A stretch of DNA of 64,000 nt from Malachius bipustulatus (taxonomy: Eukaryota; Arthropoda; Insecta; Coleoptera; Melyridae). The DNA is taken from assembly GCA_910589415.1 (NCBI GenBank), contig OU342635.1, positions 4,216,001-4,280,000 of the forward strand, read 5' to 3'. Of this stretch, positions 1 through 11,856 are shown one piece after another (the first letter of the stretch is position 1; the number at the start of each line of letters is the position of its first letter). The notes under the pieces were generated by a model. That model ran no database searches, was not told where the DNA came from, and saw only the letters and a list, made by a program, of their open reading frames with translations. Made by a program: the position numbers and the translations under genes.

Positions 1-1481
1 CAGGTGCTGTATTTCACTTTACTATTTATTTGCGACACTTAGTACTAATATTTACTTTTAAAAGAATTTTCTATTTATTTAACACATTTAATAATACAAA
101 AAATAAGTTTACTTAGTTACATTGCTTAGGCATATTTATAACGAACTGCATATGGGAGGCGTTGGGAAGTCAAAGTAAACTCCTACAAATAGCGATCGTA
201 CTAGCTGAGTGTCCAGAGAATCCTTTGGTTTTCTAGATCGATGAGAAAGTAGAAGCGCGCACTATCTTACTCCACTCATTGCTGGATCATATTATAGTTC
301 TTGTTGTGTCTAGATTCTTCATTTTCCGGGAAACAGAAAACGCAGAGTGAGAAAAAAAAATGATTTCACGTAAGTTTCACGTAAAACAAAACAAACTTTA
401 GCCTTTTTATTCCTTTTAATCTTCACGGGTGCAAAACGAAAACGCTCTGTGACCACAGTTGGTAATAATTTGGATCGTATATCGAAAATGTCATCATCGA
501 TTTTAGTGCGTTAAATTTGAAGTCATGCTGTAAATATGGACCATATTCTTGTGTGTTAAAATGTATCTCTATTGTCAAAATAATTGTGCTTTAGCGTATT
601 TTCAACATTTTTCCGCCAGCAAGCTGCAGCCTTCAATACGATGACTCTGCTTAGCTTCTTGTTTTTCTTTTACTTGCTTGCGTGATTGGACACTATTATG
701 GATGTGTATTTGTGTTTAATGTTGTGATTAATTTTTTTAATTCAATTGGGTAGGTAGTTATTATATAAAATCATGATGTAGGATGTAGGGGTAGGGTTTA
801 AGATGATATTTATACCTAAGTTAGCTGTAATTGTTTGTTAATAGTATAATAATTGCTAGTTCTGTAATAGTCAACAGCAGGCTACAAGAAATCTCTTAAC
901 ATCTTTTGCGTTTGATAGTAATAATGATGTGGATTACTTAATAATCTTACCTAAAATATAAATCTTTTAATATCGAAAATATAAAATAGTAGAAAAAGTA
1001 TTGTATAAAACACGAGGTATAAGCATCTTTTAAAAATGTCACTTTACCGTCTTCCCTTCAAATAATAGCTATTCAATCATCTAATGTTATTGTTGTTAAT
1101 TAAACTCATGGATTTTATCTCGATGTAGCATGTTCCATATACCTACTACTAATTCAATAATGTTTGGTGTAATATTTCAGACATGTTTGAGTGAATATGA
1201 ACGTAAGAGGTAATTTGAATAACATCTAATTTAGTGATATCTCTTATAATATTATACAAATTTCAAATAATAATAATAATAATAATAACCTTTTACGTAC
1301 AAATTCCAAGACCATCCCCGATGTCAGTGTTGTATATTCTTAGCAGTCGTATTTGGTAACTATACCTACTTACATGTACATGGATCACCCTTTGCTCTTT
1401 ATCCTCTTGCACTCGACGGATTCATCTTTTCCCCATTACTTCCTTTACTTGTCACTCATTTCGCTTATCTGTACGTGACAG
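1..1481. other. Intronic AT-rich sequence upstream of the first recognised exon
   Basis: No open frame or protein similarity was recognised on either strand. Because the exon at 1482 begins with an acceptor and a split codon, this stretch should be intron of the GPR158-like gene. It includes a (TAA)n microsatellite at about 1265-1288. Confidence 0.5.
1265..1288. repeat. (TAA)n microsatellite
   Basis: About eight consecutive TAA units in intronic sequence. Confidence 0.9.
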
Positions 1482-1687
1482 GGTAAAGAAGCCGAGCATA
1501 GCAATCGTGGCAGGAACGTCCACATCAGAAGATGTGTGCCCTTGGGAGGGCAATCCCGAGAGTCGATCCAGAAGAAACTCTGCTCAATTAGACTCGGGTA
1601 GCTCTTCCTCGGACATCAGCGTCGCAGTCGTCGAGGTAGCTGACAGGATACAGCGAGTTTCTGTCCTCACTCAACAACACACTGTTG
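1482..1687 (+). CDS. GPR158-like exon with first VCPWE motif
   Basis: The acceptor AG is at 1480-1481. The first base completes a codon begun in an upstream exon, then the frame reads V-K-K-P-S-I-A and EDVCPWEGN. The exon ends at 1687 before the consensus donor GTATGT (1688-1693), leaving one base of the next codon. It is rich in serine (a GSSSSD run) and basic near SRSRRNS, a plausible phosphorylation site. The first base of the window is intronic with respect to this exon. Confidence 0.7.
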
Positions 1688-3016
1688 GTATGTAAAATTA
1701 AATATTAGATCTGGTTAATTTTTTTCACGACCGTTCGTGATGACTAGATCGGTTCAGCTCGCCAGATTGGTAGGAGGGGGGCATGGTCTTTTATAGCGGA
1801 TCATTATAACAAACCATTCCATGATACTGTGATTGGAGTGCAATTGCAATAGGACGAGAAATTATGATTTTTTCCATTCATCATTCATATTTTCTGGCTT
1901 TAAATAGGTATATCTGATGTACTCCTGATCTTCCTAGATTGTGGTCGTAAGTTGTCGGCTACTCCCACTTCGATGCCAGGTCGAGACCAGCCACGTCGAG
2001 CTTCTGTCTCTGTACCAGTTACCCATCCTCATCAACCAACAGTTGTAGCGTCTAGTTCTTGTACAGAGCAACTACCATCAAAACGGAAAATGTCTTCATT
2101 TGAAGATAGCTCGGCGGGAGCTAGTGATGCGTCTGGTATAAGCGACAATAAGGATAAAATTTCGGATGGAAAGGGAGATTCCAGAGCTTTGAGAAAAAGT
2201 CAAAGTGTGGTTAGAACTTGCACTATGCCGCCTACAGGTAAGCATTTCTTTGCTCTTTATTATTCCTCCAAGTAGTGGAAACTATAATTTCTAAAATGTC
2301 TTTTCTATCATCGAATCAACAGGGAAATGCCAAAGAGTTCTATAACACGAGGAGATGGGTCATGGATTTGCTCAGAGCTGTTAGTGGTTTATTTGCATTT
2401 GTCGCATATCCAGCACTGTTGCCACTATGTATTGTGGGATATGCGACAAAGAGAAAATAAGCTATGTAAGAAGGACAAGACTAGTTGCTCTTCGAAATGA
2501 CGTCACAAAAAGAAATTTTTATCCCGATTTTCTCGAAAAATGAGACTTAAATTATAACTATACCAACAGAGGCAGCTTTTCAAGACATCTTAAGACATTT
2601 CATGGTCTGGGTGATTTTCATGTCTCGTCTGCTTGTTAGACGAAGCATCTCAAAATGACCATGAATTGATAAGCGTACCACCACGAAGAGTTCAATAAAT
2701 TATTATTTAAGGTTCCAACGCCCCTACAATAAGTGTGAGTTCGGCCAACGATGACTTTCCAACGGAGATGGAGCCTTCTTCACTCCCTCACTCCGTTGAA
2801 CAAGAAAACGTATCGAAGGAAGTCACGTGTCGAATGAGTCAGCTAGCGGAGCCGATGGCGCCGCTCGCCGAGCCGGACAGCGAGTCACCGGCCAGCGAGC
2901 TGCCACCGTCTGAAATTTGCGAGCAGCACACCATGCTGGAAACAGGCACGGCAGCCAGCCAAGAAGGGGAAGCAACAGGGAAGGGGAACGATGTGTGTCC
3001 TTGGGAGGACGAGTGA
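1482..3016 (+). CDS. GPR158-like orphan GPCR, C-terminal tail (three last exons, partial)
   Basis: Three exons (1482-1687, 1938-2237, 2712-3016) join in consistent phase to give about 269 codons of a hydrophilic, Ser/Pro/Glu-rich cytoplasmic tail ending at a TGA at 3014-3016. What identifies it is the motif VCPWE, seen in the first exon (1534-1548) and again as the last residues but two (2993-3007, then D-E-stop). Short VCPWE/CPWE repeats in the intracellular tail are characteristic of the class C orphan receptors GPR158 and GPR179; the insect members are Smog/CG31660 and CG31760. In vertebrates this tail recruits signalling partners such as G proteins and RGS complexes. The seven-membrane part must lie upstream, beyond base 1. 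There are no hydrophobic segments here, as expected for a tail. The family is a motif-based recognition; which insect paralogue it is cannot be decided from the tail. Confidence 0.7.
1938..2237 (+). CDS. GPR158-like tail exon, low-complexity
   Basis: The acceptor AG at 1936-1937 is preceded by a short pyrimidine run. The first two bases complete the split aspartate codon. The exon ends at 2237 before the donor GTAAGC. The reading frame continues to 2272 into the intron, so an uninterrupted ORF overstates the exon. The encoded segment (C-G-R-K-L-S ... T-C-T-M-P-P-T) is hydrophilic, with several R/K-x-x-S patterns such as RRASVS and LRKSQS that would suit basophilic kinases (inference). Phase 1 in and phase 1 out match both neighbours. 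Confidence 0.65.
2398..2453. repeat. Short perfect inverted repeat in an intron
   Basis: TTTGTCGCATATCC at 2398-2411 is exactly reverse-complemented at 2440-2453, giving a 14-bp stem with a 28-base loop inside the last intron of the GPR158-like gene. An open frame crosses it but has no ATG at its start and no splice phase that would join it usefully to the flanking exons. Confidence 0.6.
2712..3016 (+). CDS. GPR158-like last exon with terminal VCPWE motif
   Basis: The acceptor AG at 2710-2711 follows a T/A-rich tract. Two bases complete a glycine codon and the frame then runs S-N-A-P-T-I-S to the TGA at 3014-3016. The protein is acidic and Pro/Ser/Glu-rich and finishes NDVCPWEDE, placing the family motif at the extreme C-terminus. 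AATAAA occurs at 3500-3505, but that lies inside a repeat that recurs near 49.4 kb, so the true polyadenylation site is uncertain. Confidence 0.7.
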
Positions 3017-6000
3017 GTAGTTTTCCGAGTAGTGGGATAAAAATTCGTATTGCTTATAAGCGGCATCCTCATTTAACGAACGCGGATAAAAAGGAAGGCG
3101 CTTTATAGCGGAAGGATGCTTTAACAAACACGAACGAACACGAACAAGGATCACGCGCAAGGATTCGCTATTATGAGACTATTCCGGTTCGTTTTGTAAA
3201 CGTTTTACTATTAGCACGTTCGATTTTTTCATTCTGCGTGTTCGTTAGATTAGGACATACCTATCCGAGTTCAGCATGATTTATGTACTGCACATTTTTT
3301 GTTGGAGTGAACCTTTTTCTTTCGTTTTCACAATCAGAGAGGATTTGAAAATTTTCAAAATGAACCTTTTTGGCTTTCAATCTTTTTTGACGTGAAGAAC
3401 TCAACAATATTGATAATTTAAATTTCAAATGTGCGTAAGTAGAGCTGGTGGCTTACTAGCTATTCATAAATAATGTAAACACATGACTTACTTAATACTA
3501 ATAAATACTCCTCCGACACTGTCATAATCTTATCTAACACGCTTTATATAATCGGATGTCGCGGTCTTAGTAAATGATTGGTTAGTTTATTCTTTGCATC
3601 TAAACAAGCAGGTAACAATTTGTCGTGATTCTATGATGGCCACTTAATAATGTTTATCAATATGACTTTTTTTTCAGATTCGAGATAGCTTTGAAATACA
3701 TAAGTTGTTATATTAATACTTCTGTTTACGTTCATTAGCTTAGTCAGATTTCTTGAATGAAATCTTCCTTCACTTTACTAAGCCTTTTTTTTATTTTTTT
3801 TATTGCTGACTCTTTACTCTGCTGTGGTATTATTATGGCACATCAAACTATCCTTCGTCTCAGCGCATTTTGTATTTGTAAAACTGTTAATAATTGTTGG
3901 TTTAATATTTATTCTTCATTTCTAGAGAGACGTGCAAAGTAGATACGCCGTTTGTGAAGACATACGCAACTCTCGGCTATCTGTAGCATAAGGGTGAATT
4001 TCTTAGACTTCACTGGACATTTTGCAGATTTAAGTCACCAATGCAAGGTTTACTCTCAATGATCGTTTGTGAATATTTCAACATTCACAACTTTTACCTT
4101 TATCGTTTATTTCATTACATATAAGTTGAATACAAAGTTTTTCGTTCTAAACCTTTGGTTAGGGAGAACATTTTCAAAACCGTGTCAAAAATAGTCTAAT
4201 GATAAATTTAAATGTCGCTTGAAAATTGTAGGCTATCCATGTTTTAGTGCCAAATAAGTGTAGTTAATTTTTGAAAATGTTCTCTCAGTTCTTCTGTTTA
4301 TCTTTTAGTTTACATCTTCGCTTATATGAGAACAACGATGATAATAAAGTGTTTGGTATATCATAAATTAATATTATAAGTTCGTGCCTTCATATTATAT
4401 TACTAAATTTTCCTGAAAACAACTGTCAAATGTTGCTTGTAGCTTGTAATAACTTTATGAAATAAATACAAATGCAAGTACCAGGTGTACCAGTTTCAGC
4501 AACTTTTTTGTTGATATATTTTAAGTTGTTTTGCATTGTCTTTAAATTACTAATCATATCTATTTTCAAATTGTTAGATTATTAATAAAGTCGGTAGAAA
4601 TTGCTGTGATATTTATATTATTAAAAACAATGCAGAAAGTTTACGGTCTTATTGTTTTATACAGGAGTACAGGGGTGTTATCACAGGATAAAAATGCCAA
4701 AGTTGTGACATGTATCTTTTACCACAGATAAATAGCTGACATCTATTTATGATATGGAAATCGTTGAAAAAATTTATTTGAGAACACGTTTTCGTCTATC
4801 TTGCGCAGGGCCTCCAGGTGAAATAAAAATTACCAATTGCTTATAAATGATTAATAAAAAAAAATGTTTTTAAAATAAACGTAAAGGTGCACCACTGAAA
4901 CACTGAAGAAAACTAGAGCTGAGGAAGATAAATTATGCAGCTAGTCAAATTTGCCACTCCTATATTTCAGTTATTAATTCATTGAAACATGTACTCTTCT
5001 TCATTTATCTGTGTTCTCCAAAATTAGGCATTTAGGTATTATCAGTTAGCTTCATATTATTATGTCGGCATTAGTAAACAATAAATTAGTAGGACAATAA
5101 TATTTACTGTGAATATTTTTTTCAAGTATCCCACACCTGACACCATGCTGAGAATTCAATGTTCATTTTACTGTTTTTTGATAGTCAATTGTGATATTAC
5201 TACTGAGATCAAGCTATAAAAATTATGAAAAACTGTCCCATTATAGTTAGGTACCTTATTTTCCAGGGATGCCTGTTAATTTTTTACCCTTTATATTTCT
5301 AAAATAAATAATAAAACCGTAAAAATCTTTTTTACTAGCAGCTGTCACCTGTTGCAAACAAAATTTTGCACAGTGAATGTTGTGAATGTTAATTTATCAT
5401 ATTATAGTAACCACATTTATATTTACTCTAATTTATGAACATAAATTGTTTAAATTACTAATAAAAATTAGCCATGAAACGATAAAAACAATGCTAAAGT
5501 ATTTTTACTTTATCTTAATTTTGAGACAGTCTTATTTTTGAGCAAACAATACTGAGCGTTTTAGACTTCTTTTCGCTTTGACCTCATAGGAATAGATCGC
5601 AAAATACATTTGGAATCGAATATGAAAGTGGATAATAAAAAAATTACGTATTAATATTGTATCTTATCTATCAACTATAAAATTCATTTTAATCGAAGGA
5701 TAGATAATTCAAGGATATAACGAGTAATAGGTGGTCGCTTTAGGGTACCTCTATTACCGACACTGACGCGATTACCGAGGAGGATGAACCGTATTCTCCC
5801 TGATGATAACATAAACTAGAACTTTGATTGATGAAAAAAACTTTTAAAACTGCAAAAAAAAGAAAAATGTGTTTTTATCGTTTCTCATTGACAACAGACA
5901 ATAGACAAAATCGAAGACTTTGAGAATTGGACAAAATTGTGATCTCCAGAAAATTTCCTTTAAAATAAAAATAACCATAAAAGCCTTTACGGTTATGACA

Positions 6001-7367
6001 TTTCAGAAATATTTGTATTGGAGACGGCGATGTACGACCGCCAAATGCGCCACATGACTTTATTGAGCCCTTGGTCAATGGTGCAGCTGAATATCTCGTG
6101 TATCGCCACCTCTTAACCAGAAATCCGAAAAAAACTCCCACGAATTATCAGATAACTACATTGATACACTTTCCTATATGTTTGGTAAATGTAAGACATT
6201 TAGCTTACTGGAATTATTATAAGACAGTTTGTTGTTATCTATGAATGTATGTCATGTTGTAGTAGTTTGTAGTTATTAATAGGGGTAAAAAGGTTCGAAT
6301 TCGACTAACAAAGGTGCAGTTGTCGGATTCAATACCGTGGATCTTATTCTATATCTCAATGTTAGATAGTTTCACTTAAGCGTTATTGTAATCTCTTATA
6401 AGTGTCAGTCGTGAAAGTGTTTAGAATTAAAAGATACCTATATTTATGTATTTCGTGGAACATTAGATGTGAATTCGATGGCCTTTTTAACGGTTTCTGG
6501 ATACAATAATAATTGATTCGAAGAAATTGAAATTGGCATTGATATTTTCTGGAGATGGGTTGTACAGTTCAATAATATCTTTTCTGTTAGGTACGTCGAA
6601 GGTATTTTGATTTAAATACATTATGATAGGTAATGAAAAAATATAGTTCTACATTAGCTGTGATAATATTCCAAACTAGAAAGAAGAATAAACTGTTAAA
6701 TTTGCACATGGTAGCTTTATTAGAATGGAATATTCTCAAAGTTTTTGCAGAGTTGATTTTTTAATAATTTATTCTATAAGTTTTAATAAACAAAAAATAA
6801 AAGACCTTCATGTTTTACATTAATGCTTTACTATTCATTCACTGTATTCTATTTAACCATAAGTTGAATGTTCTAATGTTGGCTGCTTCTAGTTTTACAT
6901 TTACCAAAATGGGAATCCAAAAACGCCCTTTATGTTCTAGATCCTCTCTGAACGTGCTTATTTCTAAACGCAGTGGTAATAGCCCGAACAAATTAGCATG
7001 TAAGGTGGAAGAAAGCAGGATTTTACCAGACTTATTATAGGTAAATCAGTGAGTGTCAACATATTAAGATTGCATGACGAACCGTACTGCTGTATGACAT
7101 CTGATTTCAATTCCTCCTGGGTGGAATTGCATCACTTCTTGACTCTAATGGATTGCCCAAAGCTACAGTTAGTCGGTATTCGTTAGTTAGTCTATATCTA
7201 TACATCTTAAAAGGCCAAAAGTCTCTAGGATTGTTCTCCAGAACCTCTGGGAACTTGAGAGTTGACATAATAGATTACAGTAGGCTATTGATTAATACAT
7301 AGTGTTGAAATCAAATTTCCCATAATTACTGTATCACTGTAATAATGTATAAAATACTCATACATCA
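3017..7367. other. 3' flank of the GPR158-like gene; AT-rich intergenic sequence
   Basis: The probable 3' UTR is followed by intergenic DNA. Possible AATAAA signals lie at 3500-3505 and near 4343. A 15-bp inverted pair (AGAACATTTTCAAAA) lies at about 4163-4177 and 4271-4285. Several open frames of 60-90 codons occur on both strands, but they are AT-driven and resemble nothing I know. One dispersed repeat (about 3470-3785) is listed separately. Confidence 0.5.
3470..3785. repeat. Dispersed repeat, copy 1 (related to 49333-49556)
   Basis: Several blocks are shared in the same order with 49333-49556: TCTTATCTAACAC, ATCGGATGT, GGTCTTAGTAAAT, GCTTTGAAATACATAAGTTG and ATGAAATCTTCCTT. Copy 1 is longer by insertions between blocks. 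It is not coding. It looks like two diverged copies of one mobile or duplicated sequence. Confidence 0.7.
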
Positions 7368-7759
7368 GGGGGGCTATTCTCGAGTTAGTGGGAATGGAAC
7401 GATCGATCACCGGATGAGAACCATTCAAAGTGAAAATTTGGCATGGAGATGTTTGAACAGCTACCAGATCTCGTATTTTTTGCACATTTGGCCACATTTG
7501 AAAACCATTCTTCAAAGTGTAATGAAACCTACCTGAGAAATTTTCGTGTTTAGCAAGTCGTGCGTCGTATTTTCTGCAACCATAACTGCCTGATTTTTTC
7601 ACCCAGAATATACCAGTAATAGATAAATATTGACAAAGGACTGTCATAATAAGTTTCAAATAAGCTGACTTAATAATTACCCTAGATTGACCGGTTTTCA
7701 TGTGAACTCTCAGGTGAAAATTGACTCCTATGGTCCTACGAACTCGAGAATAGCCCCCC
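7368..7759. mobile_element. MITE with 19-bp terminal inverted repeats starting GGGGGGCTATTC
   Basis: GGGGGGCTATTCTCGAGTT at 7368-7386 is exactly reverse-complemented at 7741-7759, followed by extra C residues. The ~390-bp interior is AT-rich. A 138-codon open frame on the minus strand overlaps it but resembles no transposase. I could not identify a clean target duplication, so the superfamily is undetermined. Confidence 0.7.
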
Positions 7760-9370
7760 CCCCCACCCGGTAGTATTCTCCCACAATAATTTTGGTGAGA
7801 AAAGCTTGGCGAGTTTTCTGATCGCCAACATAATAATAATAATAATAATAATTTTATAATAATAATGTAATATACAGCAAACCTGAAGAAGTGCTATGAG
7901 TTTTATGGTACTCCAAACACTCCTTCCATTGATAGGTCGTAATATAGTATGAACAGACTGAATTGGTTAAATGCGAGTAAGCTTCCATGTTTTGCTGCTG
8001 CCTAAGATTCAATAATTTCTGGGGTTCTACATTTTTTTTAGATCGCTGGCGAGGAAACCTTATGTTTCATTGAAACTTTTTTTTGCTTAATTTGACGCCG
8101 GCAATCTTTCATTTGAAGGAATAAGATGGGTAGTTAACGAGTGGAGCATAATTCGTGGATATGTGGCCCTATACTATAGACATAGCAAAATGGAACGTTC
8201 ATTTTGAGTCTATTTGGATTTACTTCTTATTTGAATCGATTTCTCTTAATAAAAGACAACTCATAGAGTAAAAGCGTGACAAAGACTTAGGAACCTACTA
8301 AAAATGTCTCATTGAAGGAAGCCCATCATGATTAAGATCACTTTTCATGTCAGGTCGTCAATTATCTCACAATTTCAATAATGTAATTTTTTCATGTGAA
8401 AATCAGATTTGGCGTTGCAATAACGCAATTACCTTTTTGTTTAGTTTTAATATTAGAATATCTCGAAGTAATAAAAAATAATTCAAAAGTATCTTCACTA
8501 GAGCATTCAACCTATTTATTGTAACTAATTTTCTCAGACGATGTACCTGTAATAATAATTATAACACAATAGATTAATAAAGCTAGTGTTAGTAGATGAA
8601 ACAAAATAAATGTACATTCCCAGTTTCGGAGAAATAGTCGACTTTGATGTCCAATGTTGTCGTTCATTAATAAACTTCACCTTTTATGACCGATAGTGTT
8701 ACAATATGATTGTGAGAATAAAAAAGCTGGTGCGGCCTCTTCAAGAAACAAACAGACGCTTGATGAAAGCAAAATGTAAATATGTAAGGTGTTTAAACAC
8801 CTAGAGAATGTTTTAGAATATTCAATTAAAACTAAAATGCAATGTTACTCATTGAAGCTATTTTTATGGGTCATTATTAAATTTAAATGATACCTAAATG
8901 TCTGTCTCTTATTAGTAAAATACAAATGATTGAATTAAATAAGCAAGTGAGGTAAGCATTCAACTTATATAATATGTTGCTGCCCAGAAGTGAGAAAACT
9001 AGTGATGTATATAGTTTTATAATTAATAGCTCATTATTATCGAATAATGTTACCACTTAATGTTCTTCAAAGCATTTCATTTAATAGAATTGTTGATAGC
9101 CAATGTTATTATGACATAATTGTAGAAGAAATAAATAAATGCGAACTGTCTGGGTTTTTTATTTTTTATTATTAATCTAATGACAACCGGAAATGTATGC
9201 TTGAAATTTGTTTATATCCCGTTATTTGGCAATAATACTTCACCAAAGAACCACATGAAAAAGTGAATGCTCAAGAACATAATTGAACGGAAGGTAAGGT
9301 AAGATATTTTGTTGTTTTTTGCATTCTCATCAGTTGAAAACGCAGAAAATTTTACGGGGTAACGTCAATA
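7760..9370. other. AT-rich intergenic sequence
   Basis: No gene recognised. It contains a (TAA)n microsatellite at about 7831-7868 and otherwise unstructured AT-rich DNA. Confidence 0.5.
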
Positions 9371-9714
9371 CAGTCTTTTGCTTTTGGTTTTCCTCTTTTG
9401 TCAATTGCCTTTCCTAGTATGTCAAATGGTTTTCTTATTTTTCTATCTATCAATGATTATAGCCATTGATTTATCAATCAATTTACTTTTATGTCAAATC
9501 AGTTTCACTTTATTATGTCCATTGCTTTTCCTATTTACGTGCAGTGACAGTATCGGAAACCTTGGAAAAGCATTTGGTATAAAAGGAAGTTATTTGACAA
9601 AAGAGGAATTTCAATTGAAAAATCACACTAACGTTTGATAAAAATGGGAAAAGCATTTGACAAAAAATTAGGAAAATCAATTGACAAAAGACGAAAACCA
9701 AAAGAAAAAAACTG
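9371..9714. mobile_element. Tc1/mariner-type MITE with TA target duplication
   Basis: The 344-bp element begins CAGT and ends ACTG, with TA immediately outside both ends (9369-9370 and 9715-9716). The terminal ~45 bases are imperfect inverted repeats, readable as CTTTTGGTTTTC at the left and GAAAACCAAAAG at the right. The interior repeats a TTGTCAAATGCTTTTCC-like phrase in both orientations. TA duplication plus CAGT termini are the hallmarks of Tc1/mariner non-autonomous elements. No transposase is encoded. Confidence 0.8.
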
Positions 9715-9716
9715 TA

Positions 9717-11400
9717 TGATGACATTCCATATTGAAATTAAATCAAAAGGATAACAAAATTATTATTGAACGCTACCTCCCCGCTAGTCCACGTTTACTT
9801 GACGAATATTTTGACCCGTTTGCTCCTAAACTTCACAGGCTTCCAAAGTTACATAAGCATAACTATCCTATTATCAGGCCAGTAGTTATCATATTATGTA
9901 CCTAACTGCGCCAAATGTGAAAATATGTAAATTTCTAAACTCACAACTAACGAGATAGGTAAAATTCAAACCAGAATAAAAAAATTAATTAAACTAGTAG
10001 ATAGGTATAATAGTTATTTATGTATCAAGGGAGTTATGAGGATGTTAATTACAGAGGGCAACATATTGCAATCCCGAGGGATTGTTAAGTTGCCCGAGGT
10101 TATTAACATCCAATAACTCACGTGATACATAATTTATTTTATTTCATACAAAATGAAATATAAAAACCAAATCTGTTGGTTTTAAAATCAAACGGAAGTT
10201 TTTAATAATTGAGTAAGCATGATTACCATGGATATATCAACTGAAAAGTTTATAGAAAATGACATATGAAATCCAAATATTCAACCAACAATAACAAAAC
10301 CAATATCCAATGGTTACCAGAATTAAACAAATAGTAACAATAGAGGGAGTTATGGATTAATAACAGCCCAGTATAACTCTCAAGGGAGTTATGAATATTT
10401 TTATAGTTACGGTAACCAAGCGTTTATCTAGTTATAATGTATTAGTATGAAATAAAAAAATGAAACACACACATACATAAATAATGCTAAATTAGTTTCC
10501 TTTGTCGTTAAGAGCTTATTCATTTCAATCATAGTCTAATTGATTATACATAACTCATTTCATTATACTCCAACTATGGTTTATCAATAGAGGAAACCAT
10601 GCAATGGAAAGAAGTCCTTGTTGAGTGTAAGCAGCTCGCAAAAAATTTCAAATTTATTGAAATGTCCTATAGATTACCCGCAATTCCAGTAAGGTCGATA
10701 ATAACTAAATCCTAGAGAGTATCTTGGAACAATCTGTTATATTGTACTATGTTACATACAATAATTTAGCTTGAATAGATATGTAGTAATAATTATAATT
10801 GCATCTTAATTAAAACTGATTTACTGTGTAGGTATACGGTATAAATTTACGTCATATCGCGCAGAGTATGACATGCACATAAATTAGATAATATTCCCTA
10901 CTTGCATTGTTCAAATTGCTGATTTTATCTTGAATTGTTACAATTTGGGATTTTGTTTGATTTACAATTCGTAACAGTGGTTATTGATGGCTTTTCCTTG
11001 ATTGATTTGCACTCATATAATCCATCTCGCAATAAGTCATGCCCCTTCACCGTTTTTATACTATGATATCATGAGATTGACATGAGAATATATTTTTAGA
11101 CTAGAAAAACTGGGATCATAGTCCCACTCTACTTTCCTAAATTATTTTTCCTATGCAACGCCCTGTATAATCAGTTTATTTGTTCTAATGTTAAAAATGG
11201 TTCATGCACCTTTCATTATTCGCTCAGGCTTACCACCTCAAATCGTTTCATTTCATTCGTCTTTTATGTAAATAAGGTTGGTGTGAAGATGATGTCAGTC
11301 ATGACGTCATGGTCAGTTTAGTTGATACCACCCCTAATTAACTAAATTACGTTCTGATTGTTTGTTAAAAATGATACGAAGAAAAAATCTTACGTATGTA
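9717..11400. other. AT-rich intergenic sequence with palindromes
   Basis: No gene recognised. It contains a foldback structure at 10022-10128 (listed) and a second, poorer one near 10338-10400 sharing the phrase GGGAGTTATG. Confidence 0.5.
10022..10128. repeat. Foldback palindrome with CCCGAGGG at its centre
   Basis: The left arm starts GTATCAAGGGAGTTATGAGG and the right arm ends with the imperfect complement CCAATAACTCACGTGATAC. The arms are about 45 bp and meet at the palindromic GCAATCCCGAGGGATTG. Related phrases recur near 10338-10400. Confidence 0.7.
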
Positions 11401-11856
11401 AATCTTCTGATTGTGATTGTGAAATGTTGTAGAAGCATTTTACTAAAATTTTAGAAAATTGATGATAACATGTTTCGAGGGTCCTGCCAAAGGAAGAAAT
11501 AGACTTAAACGTTGTTACAAAACTTATTTTTTTATGAAGATAATGGATAAAATTTTGGAAAGAATTAGTGGAAATATAATTCTTGGTATATGGAGAGAAC
11601 ATCATCAGAATCAACTATGTAATATGGAGATGAATATGTAAATGAAATGCTGCTATATTATTTATTTATAATATATTTTAACACATTCTAATGAACGATA
11701 TATTATTTATATTTATATCATTTTCTATATTAAACAATATTTGGGCATGGGAAAAATTACTTTCTTATTAAGATAAATGGATAACTCTAAAAAAAGGCAT
11801 AGAAAAGAATCAGTGGAATTATTATATTTGGATATGGCGAGAACAACATCAGAATT

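Noticed and set aside
2275..2460. 61-codon frame with one hydrophobic segment in the last GPR158-like intron
   Set aside because: It starts at a non-ATG codon, joins neither exon usefully in phase, and its hydrophobic part overlaps a short inverted repeat.
7285..7701. 138-codon minus-strand frame
   Set aside because: It overlaps a MITE and shows no transposase or other motif.
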